Shown here: one piece after another, positions 1 through 7,163 of the stretch
Position numbering within the stretch: position 1 is the stretch's first letter
Layout of the letters: every line of letters begins with the position of its first letter
Program-made: the position numbers and the translations under genes
Assembly: GCA_046760105.1 (NCBI GenBank)
Contig: JBHIDJ010000010.1
Span: forward strand, 1 to 49,678
DNA: 49,678 nucleotides
From: JBHIDJ01 sp046760105
GTDB lineage: Bacteria; Pseudomonadota; Gammaproteobacteria; Acidiferrobacterales; SPGG2
Direction: 5' to 3'
The notes under the pieces: generated by a model
Seen by the model: the letters and a program-made list of their open reading frames with translations, nothing else
Databases searched by the model: none
Told to the model about the DNA's origin: nothing

Positions 1-109
1 GAACCCGACGATAGACTTAGCCCGAGCGCCAGAACATATGGATAACTTCGGCGGGGGTTCTTCTTGCTGAAGCTTCCATGGCTCCTCCTAGCGACGCCAC
101 GTCTGTGCA

Positions 110-322
110 TCACTGGAATACCTTTCCACATGGTTTGTGCCGGCCTCCAACCAGACAAACCACCGTTTCCGTGGCATCCAAGCTCACCTGGAGCACACCT
201 TTGTGCTCATCATCGGTTTCGCGCGTCATGCGTAGCGCGATCAGAAATACACCGGCCTGAACCGGATCGACTTTGCCCTCGAGGATATATCCATTGCGAC
301 GCGCGGAGCGATCTCGACCATG
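110..322 (-). pseudogene. TrpD/YbiB-like phosphoribosyltransferase N-domain fragment
   Basis: The minus strand holds an open stretch bounded by stop codons at both ends and lacking any plausible start. Its translation contains YILEGKVDPVQAGVFLIALR followed by a MTRETDDEHKGVLQ segment and then DATETVV. This matches the helical N-terminal domain of the anthranilate phosphoribosyltransferase / glycosyltransferase family 3 group, where an 'iLeGeVdpvQagaFLiAlRmkrET' pattern is typical. After DATETVV the resemblance ends and the frame closes a few codons later. The catalytic domain is absent. I read this as the 5' part of a decayed or deleted gene. The identification rests on motif memory only; that it is a relic is more certain than the exact subfamily. 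Confidence 0.5.
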
Positions 323-351
323 TCACGCTGTTTAGTCACTGTGGCCGACTT

Positions 352-603
352 TCATGCCGCGATCCGATCGCGCAGCATTCGTTTAAGCTCTTTTGATTCT
401 GCGAAGATATGCGTTTCCTTGCGCGAATACAGCGTCTCTCCGTCGACGCGGATCTCGAAAACTCCGCTGCTGCCCGGGATCAAAACCACTTTACCGACTC
501 GGTCTTGAAAAGCGGTGAGCAACTCATGCGCCACCCATGCGGCGCGCAAGAGGAACTTGCACTGCGTGCAGTACTCGATCTCAATTCCGGGCTTCTCCAA
601 CAT
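352..603 (-). CDS. SelT/SelW/SelH (Rdx) family protein, Cys form
   Basis: This 83-residue protein starts MLEKPGIEIEYCTQCKF and carries a CxxC motif (CTQC, residues 13-16) right after the first beta strand. It ends with a GVFEIRVDGETLYSRKE segment and a short helix. This is the layout of the Rdx family (thioredoxin-like fold proteins related to selenoprotein W), here with cysteine where animal members have selenocysteine. Length and motif position fit bacterial members. The family is thought to act in thiol redox chemistry, but substrates are largely unknown. It sits downstream of the beta-propeller gene on the same strand, separated by 43 bases that include a palindromic repeat. Cotranscription is possible but not shown. 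Confidence 0.85.
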   Translation of the reverse strand: MLEKPGIEIEYCTQCKFLLRAAWVAHELLTAFQDRVGKVVLIPGSSGVFEIRVDGETLYSRKETHIFAESKELKRMLRDRIAA

Positions 604-620
604 ACAGCGCCTTTAAGTTA

Positions 621-660
621 TCCCCCCTCCCCTATGTGGGAGGGGGTTAGGGGGAGGGGG
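621..660 (-). repeat. Dispersed G+C-rich palindromic repeat, copy A
   Basis: Read on the minus strand this is a run of C-rich blocks around CCCTAACCCCCTCCCACAT followed by the complementary G-rich block GGGGAGGGG. It is nearly identical to the copy at 13850-13891 and related to copies at 6681-6727 and 25499-25536. The first part of the repeat encodes the last codons (Pro-Ser-Pro) and TAA stop of the beta-propeller gene. The palindromic part could form a hairpin just past that gene. Confidence 0.85.
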
Positions 661-1768
661 CGAAACGCACGCAGTGGACCGGCGGCAGGTGGGTCGAGAC
701 GCCAAGCCAGTGATCGCCACCGTCTTCGCTTACCCAAAGAGATCCGGTCGTAGATCCGAAGGCTAGGCGATCGCCACTTTCATCCACGTTCAAGCCATGC
801 CGATACACCAAGTCATAGGCATGTTCGTGCGGCAAGCCTTTTTGTAGCACGTCGAAGCGCTTACCGCCATCGTGGGTCCGGACCACGACAACCTTGCCGT
901 CGACGGGAATGCGCTTTTCATCCTTGATAGCGGGAATGAACCACGCGGTATCCGGGTCGGCAGGATGTACCGCTACCGCAAAACCAAATATGGACGGTGG
1001 CACATTGCTTATCTCCTGCCAGGAACCGCAGCCATCCGTACTGCGGTAGACGCCACTGTGGTGCTGACACCAAAAGACGTCAGGCTTTGATGGGCATTGC
1101 ACGACCCGGTGCGGGTCCTGAACGTTCGGGTCTTGAGCAGCTTCGGGGGGCATGTACGCTGCGCGCATCCCCTTGCCGCCGAGCTGCCAGGTTTCACCGC
1201 TGTCGTTGGTGAGCCAAACGCCACCGCACGAGATGCCGATGGTTACCCGTCGAACGTCGCGTGGGTCCACGCAAATGGAGTGAATACCGGGATAGTCGGC
1301 ACCACCACCAAACCACTGCTTGCGTTCCTCGCGGTTCCAAAGCGCCTCGATAAACTCCCAGGAAGAACCACCATCGTCTGAACGGAACAATCCACCGGGA
1401 ATCGTGCCACACCATAGGCGACCCGACTCGGTAGACCCACCTGCCTCCAGCGACCAGATCCGTTGCAGACTCCAAGGGATCGGTGTTTTTCGCATCGGAT
1501 CGAGATCTTCGATGCCTTCCGGCTTAGGTGGATAGCTTGGCACCGCGCACTGCTCCCACGTTTGTCCCTGATCACGCGAGCGATGCAGCTTTGCACCGAA
1601 ATGGCCATGCTCCAGCGCTGCATAGAGAACTCCGTCACGTCTATCGGGAAAAACGGTAGAAACATTGTCTCCAAGAAAGGATGCGTGTGAGATTGACCAA
1701 TCGTTCGCTCCTCTACGATCCACGATAAACAAGCCTTTACGGGTGGCGACACAAATGCGATCACTCAT
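647..1768 (-). CDS. BNR/sialidase-type beta-propeller protein
   Basis: A 373-residue protein without a signal peptide, beginning MSDRICVATRKGLFIVDR. It contains repeated BNR/Asp-box-like blades, for example SRDQGQTWE (about residue 65), RSDDGGSSWEF, TNDSGETWQL, STDGCGSWQEI, THDGGKRFDV and SEDGGDHWLGV. Together these predict a six- or seven-bladed propeller of the sialidase/VPS10/YCF48 type. Proteins like this are often annotated as exo-alpha-sialidase or glycosyl hydrolase, but Asp boxes are structural and no catalytic assignment is possible. The start has a good ribosome site (AGGAG). It lies 20 bases downstream of the MoaD/ThiS gene, so the two are probably one transcript. Its last three residues come from a dispersed repeat. 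Confidence 0.85.
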   Translation of the reverse strand: MSDRICVATRKGLFIVDRRGANDWSISHASFLGDNVSTVFPDRRDGVLYAALEHGHFGAKLHRSRDQGQTWEQCAVPSYPPKPEGIEDLDPMRKTPIPWSLQRIWSLEAGGSTESGRLWCGTIPGGLFRSDDGGSSWEFIEALWNREERKQWFGGGADYPGIHSICVDPRDVRRVTIGISCGGVWLTNDSGETWQLGGKGMRAAYMPPEAAQDPNVQDPHRVVQCPSKPDVFWCQHHSGVYRSTDGCGSWQEISNVPPSIFGFAVAVHPADPDTAWFIPAIKDEKRIPVDGKVVVVRTHDGGKRFDVLQKGLPHEHAYDLVYRHGLNVDESGDRLAFGSTTGSLWVSEDGGDHWLGVSTHLPPVHCVRFAPSP

Positions 1769-1788
1769 CGTCAGCTCCTGTTAAAGGA

Positions 1789-2061
1789 CTAGCCCCCAGA
1801 CAACGCTTGCATCACATAAACTTCACTCCCCGCCGGGACCGGGTCGCCGAGGGTTTTGGTGTCGCAGATCTGCAAACCGTTGACAAAAATTACCATATGC
1901 CTGCGCACGCCACCCTGGTCGTCGAGCACATAACTGCGCATGCGCGGACTTTTCTTGAACACCTGCTCAAGAACCTCCCGCACCGTGTTACCCCCCACCT
2001 CCATTGGCGGGCATGCCACATGGCGCTGGATATTATCAGTAAACGTCACCCGTACATGCAT
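1789..2061 (-). CDS. MoaD/ThiS family ubiquitin-like protein
   Basis: A 90-residue beta-grasp protein ending in Gly-Gly (QALSGG), the feature used by MoaD and ThiS for C-terminal adenylation and thiocarboxylate formation. The body has the family pattern: strand, helix (TVREVLEQVFKKSP), RSYVLDDQGGVRRHMVIFVNG, and the late PVPAGSEVYVMQALSGG segment. MoaD family proteins deliver sulfur in molybdopterin, thiamine or other thiolated products. No moaE, thiG or E1-like adenylating enzyme is present nearby. Its only close partner is the beta-propeller gene 20 bases downstream. It is therefore probably not the housekeeping MoaD or ThiS but a dedicated carrier of unknown target. Confidence 0.88.
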   Translation of the reverse strand: MHVRVTFTDNIQRHVACPPMEVGGNTVREVLEQVFKKSPRMRSYVLDDQGGVRRHMVIFVNGLQICDTKTLGDPVPAGSEVYVMQALSGG

Positions 2062-2087
2062 TTCGCCGGTCTCTGCTATGCCATGGA

Positions 2088-2339
2088 CTAATCAGTCCTT
2101 GTGGCTGTTCGGCGAAGATTCGCCAATCTTCTTCTTGCAACTTCAATAATTTTCTCTAACTCTGCTAGCTCAAAATGCCAGGGTTCTCCGTCTTTTCTAG
2201 GGTATAGATTAATTTCCAAGGCATTAAGGCCTTTGTCTTGATTAATCAGCGCTATGAGCTGGTCTTCAAAATAAATTTCTACGATCAAATCTTCATAGTT
2301 TTGATCACTGCAAACAGTAGCCTGAAAAGCAGGATTCAT
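2088..2339 (-). CDS. Small uncharacterised protein
   Basis: An 83-residue reading from Met at 2339 (a GTG at 2366 would add nine residues). The sequence has a two-strand motif DLIVEIYFEDQLIALINQDKG followed by NALEINLYPRKDG and a C-terminal helix rich in Leu, Glu and Arg. I recall small bacterial proteins with a similar 'aEIyfdgkfiAliSqEeG' core, but no function is known to me. It lies 26 bases upstream of the MoaD/ThiS gene on the same strand, so it may be the first gene of that transcript. Base composition is noticeably more AT-rich than its neighbours. Confidence 0.7.
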   Translation of the reverse strand: MNPAFQATVCSDQNYEDLIVEIYFEDQLIALINQDKGLNALEINLYPRKDGEPWHFELAELEKIIEVARRRLANLRRTATRTD

Positions 2340-2372
2340 TCTGGGGCAACCTGTTACGGTTCTCACAAACCT

Positions 2373-2600
2373 CTAAAGCTCCCGTGGGCGTTGTAACACA
2401 CGCCTCGTCCACCAGGAGCTACGACGTCGACGCCCACGCACCCGGACGTCGTAGCCAAAAGCAATCAGTCCGGACACTTGGGTGGTCTGCAGGCCACCGG
2501 GTAAGCGGCGTTGGTACTCGCTGGCGTCGGCGGGGCTCATCGATACCGGCGCTACCGACGAGGATACTACAACAAGCAACGTGAGGCGCAGCCACTGCAT
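2373..2600 (-). CDS. Possible small exported basic protein
   Basis: A 75-residue reading from the ATG at 2600, which has a well-placed ribosome site (GAGGTGA six bases upstream). The first 27 residues, MQWLRLTLLVVVSSSVAPVS then MSPADAS, look like a signal peptide with a plausible cleavage after ADA. The remainder is short and ends in an Arg/Trp-rich tail (RGRRRRSSWWTRRVLQR). I do not recognise it. The good ribosome site and signal peptide favour a real gene, but the odd tail could reflect a frameshifted or truncated 3' end. Confidence 0.4.
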   Translation of the reverse strand: MQWLRLTLLVVVSSSVAPVSMSPADASEYQRRLPGGLQTTQVSGLIAFGYDVRVRGRRRRSSWWTRRVLQRPREL

Positions 2601-2609
2601 GGGCATCAC

Positions 2610-2993
2610 CTCTGCCCTCTTTAGGGTCGAGTCGCCACGTCGTTATCTCATCTACGTAGCAGTTCTTTGCCTTCCATGTTAATAGAGTCTTTCCCTGTAA
2701 CGGCTGTCAACGACGGAGTCTACCCGCTCCCTCACCCGGACCGTAGGGTAAAGCTGTGTAAGATTTCACATGGAATATGTGAGATATTCACGCTCTCGGA
2801 GCAAAAAAGATCGCACGCACACGCGCCTCTTCGCCTTGTTGGGATGATGCCCGGGTGTGCGAGCGATACAACTCGTTAACGATGTTGGATTATTACATCA
2901 GCAGGCGCATGATCGCCCCCGCCGTCTGTTGCCATACCGATATACGGTTGGTCTTAGCGGACAGAGGCATATAAGCCCCCTCATCCTGCGAGG
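2610..2993. other. Intergenic stretch, no gene recognised
   Basis: About 380 bases between the small exported protein gene and the 3' end of glpK. Open frames here are short, lack ribosome sites and show no family motif on either strand. I see no clear terminator for glpK. Confidence 0.5.
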
Positions 2994-4490
2994 TCATTCG
3001 ACCCACTCAAAGGTCCGGTGTACGGCTTTCAGCCACTGACTATACTGGGCGTCACGCTGCGCCGCAGGCATTTTCGGTTGCCACTGCTTGTCGATTCGCC
3101 AATGGGCGCGAAGGTCCTCCATGCACTCCCAGTACCCTACCGCCAAACCCGCTGCATAAGCGGCACCCAGTGACGTCGTTTCCGATACCATCGGTCGAAC
3201 GGTAGGCATCCCAAGTATGTCAGATTGAAATTGCATAAGGAGGTCATTAGCGACCATGCCACCATCGACTTTGAGCGCCTTGATTTCTCTTCTGGCGTCC
3301 TTTTGCATGGCCTCAGCGATCTCACGCGTCTGGTAGGCGGTCGCTTCCAACGTGGCGCGCGCAAAATGGCCCTTGTTGACGAAGCGAGTAAGGCCAACGA
3401 TGACACCGCGCGCGTCATCCCTCCAGTAGGGTGCGTAAAGACCGGAAAATGCGGGCACGAAATAGATGCCACCATTGTCCTGCACAGAAGCCGCCAGGGT
3501 CTCCACATCCCGGGACTCTCGAATAATACCCAAGTTGTCCCTGAGCCACTGAACCAACGCGCCGGTAATCGCGATGGATCCTTCGAGCGCATAGACGCTA
3601 CTCTCCTGCCCAATCCGATAGCCGATCGTCGTTATCAGCCCGTGCTCAGAATGCACTGGGGCCGTGCCCGTATTCATTAATAGAAAGCAACCGGTACCGT
3701 AGGTATTCTTCGCGTCGCCGGGCATGAAACAGGTCTGTCCAACAAGGGCCGCTTGTTGATCGCCGAGATCACCGGCGACCGAGATGCCGGCGAGGGTGCC
3801 CGTTGCCTGACCATAGATTTCGCTCGAGGATTTGATCTGCGGGAGCATGGCGCGGGGTATATCCATAACCTCGAGTAACTCAGGGTCCCAGTCGAGCGTC
3901 TCCAAATTCATTAACATGGTACGGCTTGCATTGGTCACGTCCGTGACATGGACGCCACCCGGAGGCCCGCCGGTGAGGTTCCAGATTAGCCAAGTGTCGA
4001 TGGTCCCGCACAGCAATTCTCCTTTTTCCGCACGCGCCCGGGCACCGTCGACATTATCGAGAATCCATTTAACCTTCGGCGCGGAAAAATACGTCGCTAG
4101 GGGCAAACCGGTCGTGCGCCGGAAACGGTCCTGCCCACCCTCCTGGGCAAGCTCGCGGCAGATGTCGGCGGTGCGTGTGTCCTGCCAGACGATGGCATTT
4201 TGGAGGGGCTTGCCGGTTGCGCGCTCCCAAACAACGCTGGTCTCCCGCTGATTAGTGATACCAAGCGTGGCGATATCAGCCGGCTTGATCTTGGCGTTTG
4301 CTAACGCGGCCGCAACCACCTCTTGCGTGCGTTTCCAAATCTCGAGTGGGTCATGCTCGACCCAACCAGGTTTCGGATATATTTGCTCGTGCTCTTTGTG
4401 TGCGACTGCGACCGGCGTGGCGGTATGGTCAAACACCATGAACCGCGTGCTCGTCGTTCCCTGATCGATCGCCCCCACGTATTTCGACAT
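2994..4490 (-). CDS. glpK: Glycerol kinase
   Basis: A 498-residue FGGY-family kinase that phosphorylates glycerol to glycerol 3-phosphate in the cytoplasm. The start chosen is the ATG of MSKYVGAIDQGTTSTRF, preceded by GAGGAG. A longer frame upstream only overlaps dgcA and adds non-family residues. The N-terminal phosphate-binding motif AIDQGTTSTR, the WQDTRT and WNLTGG segments, and the C-terminal KVDGGMVANDLLMQFQSDIL and GAAYAAGLAVGYW motifs are all typical. Length matches the family. It starts 25 bases after dgcA ends and is most likely the last gene of the dgcN-dgcA-glpK transcript. No glycerol facilitator or glycerol-3-phosphate dehydrogenase is nearby, which is unusual for glpK. Confidence 0.95.
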   Translation of the reverse strand: MSKYVGAIDQGTTSTRFMVFDHTATPVAVAHKEHEQIYPKPGWVEHDPLEIWKRTQEVVAAALANAKIKPADIATLGITNQRETSVVWERATGKPLQNAIVWQDTRTADICRELAQEGGQDRFRRTTGLPLATYFSAPKVKWILDNVDGARARAEKGELLCGTIDTWLIWNLTGGPPGGVHVTDVTNASRTMLMNLETLDWDPELLEVMDIPRAMLPQIKSSSEIYGQATGTLAGISVAGDLGDQQAALVGQTCFMPGDAKNTYGTGCFLLMNTGTAPVHSEHGLITTIGYRIGQESSVYALEGSIAITGALVQWLRDNLGIIRESRDVETLAASVQDNGGIYFVPAFSGLYAPYWRDDARGVIVGLTRFVNKGHFARATLEATAYQTREIAEAMQKDARREIKALKVDGGMVANDLLMQFQSDILGMPTVRPMVSETTSLGAAYAAGLAVGYWECMEDLRAHWRIDKQWQPKMPAAQRDAQYSQWLKAVHRTFEWVE

Positions 4491-4515
4491 TCTGCACTCC
4501 TCGTAAATCAACTCC

Positions 4516-5616
4516 TTAAGGATGAAATGCTCCCGGTGTCTGTGGTAACGCGCGAGGACGCACGCCAAGTCCGGGCATATCAGCCGTATAAAGATAACCG
4601 TCATCCAAAACAAAACCACCTTCGACCACGTCCCGCGCCAAGTCGAAGCTGCCGTCCAGATCGAGATAACGCGTGGCCGGTGAGGCGAGCGCCGCATGCA
4701 GGGCTGCACTGATGCTGATAACGCTCTCGTCCATACAACCCCACATGAGTTCAATGCCCGCGGTTTCCGCGATCGCTGAGATTCGCAATGCCGGGTGGAT
4801 ACCACCGCACTTCATGAGTTTAATATTAAAGATACCGCAGGCGCGCGGCGGCAGTATCAACCGCAATGCATCTTCTTCGCCGAGAAGGCTTTCATCGGCG
4901 GCCAGACGAGCACGTACATCTTCCGGCAATGAGCGCATGGCATCGATCTCTGCTGCCGGCATCGGCTGCTCCAGGAACTCTATATTAAGCGTGCGCGTGC
5001 GCTCGACGAATTGGACGACGTCGTTGGCACCGTAACCCTGATTGGGATCAACTCTTACGGTGATCGCTGGGCCGATCTTTTCTCTTAATGTATGCAGGCG
5101 CTCGATATCCTCTTCAAGCGAGTGTCCGAGTTTCACTTTGAGTACCCGAAAGCCACGCTCGATGTATTCCTGAGCCTCCTGCAACGTCTCCTCCACCGGC
5201 TTGATGCCAATCGTAATCGAGGTCGGCAGCTTCTCGTGAGCACGACCTAACATCTCCACCAACGGCACGCCGAGCAACTGCGCGAGCAGGTCATGTAGCG
5301 CTATGTCCACGGCAGCACGCGCCGCAGGTGTCGTGGGCAGACGTTCTTGAAGTTCTCGACATAACACGGGAAGCTCGCGCACGTCTCTGTCCATTAACCA
5401 GGCGAGCGCTTCTTCCCCCAGCGCCTGTCGACAGGTCTCCGGAGTCTCGCCGGTCACATAGGGTTCAGGCGATGCCGCGCCGAGCCCCGTCTTACCGCAA
5501 TCGGTGCGCAACTCGAGGATGCAGTTTTCGACCGAGTCGATCGAGCGAAACGCAATGGTGTACGGGCGGACCAGTTCGAAGTGCTCTACCCGTGTCTTGA
5601 CCTGGGCGATCTTCAC
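4516..5616 (-). CDS. dgcA: Dipeptide epimerase-like / N-acetyl-D-glutamate racemase DgcA
   Basis: A 366-residue enolase-superfamily enzyme of the L-Ala-D/L-Glu epimerase group. Visible catalytic landmarks are LKVKLG near residue 160 (KxK acid/base), VDPNQGYG near 190 (metal-ligand Asp), EQPMPA near 216, ADESLLG near 241, IKLMKCGG near 268 (second Lys) and GCMDES near 295. The gene begins inside the last codons of the upstream DUF1611 gene (4-base overlap), giving translational coupling. Fusion-tight pairing with a DUF1611 gene is the signature of the DgcN-DgcA pathway, in which D-glutamate is N-acetylated and then racemised to the L form. On sequence alone it could instead be a peptidoglycan-dipeptide epimerase; the neighbour decides for DgcA. 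Confidence 0.8.
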   Translation of the reverse strand: MKIAQVKTRVEHFELVRPYTIAFRSIDSVENCILELRTDCGKTGLGAASPEPYVTGETPETCRQALGEEALAWLMDRDVRELPVLCRELQERLPTTPAARAAVDIALHDLLAQLLGVPLVEMLGRAHEKLPTSITIGIKPVEETLQEAQEYIERGFRVLKVKLGHSLEEDIERLHTLREKIGPAITVRVDPNQGYGANDVVQFVERTRTLNIEFLEQPMPAAEIDAMRSLPEDVRARLAADESLLGEEDALRLILPPRACGIFNIKLMKCGGIHPALRISAIAETAGIELMWGCMDESVISISAALHAALASPATRYLDLDGSFDLARDVVEGGFVLDDGYLYTADMPGLGVRPRALPQTPGAFHP

Positions 5617-6680
5617 CCACGTTCCTCTTCAATGAATCGCCGTATAACAGCAACTAGCGTTTCAATCCCGTCCTCTAATGGCCGCACGACGGGAATATCA
5701 AGCTGTTGCCGAAGTTCACTTTGACACCGCGCTAAAGCCTCGGAGGTTAGGCCTTCATCGTGCAATGCCACGGCCAAGGTACGTGCCCCGTAAAACGAGA
5801 TCAGTCTGATTTCATCCTCCACCGGTGGGATTCGGTAGCACTCGTCTTCATAGCCCTCGAAGAACTCGCGTCCCGGTGCATGCTGTAGGATTACACCACG
5901 CGCCCCACCGGCAAGCAGAAATTCCGCACCACATGGGCCACTCGGATTGCGCAGCGCAGATTGTCCCTCGATTATTATCACTTCTGGGCCCACCTCGCGA
6001 TCGCAACTCACAATTGCATGTTCGAGTTCGCCACACACGTAGTCATTGACGACCGAGTCAAAGACAAACCCATAGCGCGCGCCTTGCATCCAAGCGGTCT
6101 GACCGGTGTAGATCATCTCCGCCGTGATATTCGTGGCATTCAAGGCATCGACAACAAACCGGGTGGTCGTGCGTTTGCCGATGGCACAGTCCATCCCTAG
6201 TATGGCAATGCGTGGTGCACGTACGTTGCGAATCGCGCCCGTCCAAAAATGCAGCTCATGCTTCGGCGGAGGCTTGCGCAAATCGAGGATCGCGACCCCT
6301 TGCGCATCCGCCGTGGCCGCAATCTCGGAATCATCAGATGCATAATCATGAAGACCATTGACGATCGACAGCCCAGCTTGCGCCGCCTCTAGCAACAGTT
6401 GCCGTATCTCGGGCGTGAATCGTCCACCATGCGAGGCCATGCCGACGACGCAATACTGGGGTTTGTCGCTGCGGCGTGCCAGCGCCGCCGAAATTGACTC
6501 TACGATCGGAATGTCGCGTCGCACGCCATCCAGAAGCTCACCGGCATCCTGGCCGGCGCAATCCGGGTCCACGATGGCGAGTATGCGAAATCGCGAAGTG
6601 CCCCGGACCAGACCATGTGCGGTCTTGCCCTGTATGCTCTGATAATTGCCGTTTGCCAGGACGATGGCGGTGCTTTTCAT
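5613..6680 (-). CDS. dgcN: DUF1611 protein, likely D-glutamate N-acetyltransferase DgcN
   Basis: A 355-residue DUF1611 protein. The N-terminal half is Rossmann-like (RILAIVDPDCAG). The C-terminal half has a P-loop-like motif GMDCAIGKRTTTR near residues 162-174, then YTGQTAWMQGARYGFVFDS and EGQSALRNPSG. These are characteristic of the family. DgcN members transfer an acetyl group to D-glutamate as the first step of D-glutamate catabolism, and DgcA follows. The gene overlaps dgcA by 4 bases and is the first of three tightly packed genes. A dispersed repeat lies directly upstream of its start codon. The family also contains untested members, so the DgcN assignment rests mainly on the partner gene. 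Confidence 0.75.
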   Translation of the reverse strand: MKSTAIVLANGNYQSIQGKTAHGLVRGTSRFRILAIVDPDCAGQDAGELLDGVRRDIPIVESISAALARRSDKPQYCVVGMASHGGRFTPEIRQLLLEAAQAGLSIVNGLHDYASDDSEIAATADAQGVAILDLRKPPPKHELHFWTGAIRNVRAPRIAILGMDCAIGKRTTTRFVVDALNATNITAEMIYTGQTAWMQGARYGFVFDSVVNDYVCGELEHAIVSCDREVGPEVIIIEGQSALRNPSGPCGAEFLLAGGARGVILQHAPGREFFEGYEDECYRIPPVEDEIRLISFYGARTLAVALHDEGLTSEALARCQSELRQQLDIPVVRPLEDGIETLVAVIRRFIEEERG

Positions 6681-6727
6681 CCCCTATCCTGCCCCTCCCT
6701 AACCCTCCGCGACAAGCGGGGAGGGAA
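6681..6727 (+). repeat. Dispersed G+C-rich palindromic repeat, copy B
   Basis: CCCCTCCCTAACCCTCC, then a short spacer and ACAAGCGGGGAGGG. It shares the CCTAACCC block and the ACAAG-GGGAGGG half with the copies at 621-660 and 13850-13891, but has diverged more. It abuts the dgcN start codon, so it would lie in that gene's 5' leader. Confidence 0.75.
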
Positions 6728-7157
6728 CAATGAACGGTGGACGCCGCCTTGCTTGCGGCTGTTCTCGAAAACCTTACAACGGCTCGAGTACGCTTCCTAC
6801 CCCCCTTCCTTGCATGGTGCTACTCCGCTTAGTCGACATGCCCATCATGATCCGCGCTAGCACCGGCCTAGGAATATTAGTATATTAATACATTCAGATT
6901 TAATGGATATTTGCAACGTTCTTCGCCATAACAGCGGTAAACGCTCGCTCGCCCAGAAGCGTTAAACTTATATAAACCCGGCCGTTGGCGCGCCCCAAGT
7001 GCTTAGGCGACGGGCAGGCTGCGCCTTGCCAGGCGAGACACCGCGTCGCTTGCGTAAGCAGCGTCCTTGACAGCGTCAGCGACAACCAAGCTAAGGCCCG
7101 GGAACTCCGCTGCCGGCGATCGCATCGCAGTTTTCTACAAGGCGTCCTACAATAGCC
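6728..7157. other. Intergenic region between dgcN and the M48 protease
   Basis: A 430-base divergent region holding an AT-rich operator-like element at 6872-6886. The minus-strand frame around 6900-7085 ends in a GRVYISLTLLGERAF segment that faintly resembles the end of a MarR-type winged helix, but nothing upstream supports a complete regulator. Otherwise I see no gene. Confidence 0.5.
6872..6886. promoter_or_regulatory. Operator-like AT-rich sequence GAATATTAGTATATT
   Basis: An AT-rich island in a G+C-rich surrounding, consisting of GAATAT, a 4-base spacer and ATATT. Fifteen bases match the element at 20056-20070 with one difference (T for C). It lies about 190 bases upstream of dgcN and 280 bases upstream of the M48 protease gene. 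The bound regulator is unknown. Confidence 0.4.
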
Positions 7158-7163
7158 GTGACT

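Noticed and set aside
352..603. Selenoprotein in the Rdx family
   Set aside because: The redox motif is CTQC with ordinary Cys codons. There is no in-frame TGA and no need to invoke selenocysteine.
6900..7085. MarR-type regulator gene
   Set aside because: Only a short C-terminal stretch (GRVYISLTLLGERAF) is reminiscent of the family. No helix-turn-helix region precedes it in any frame.
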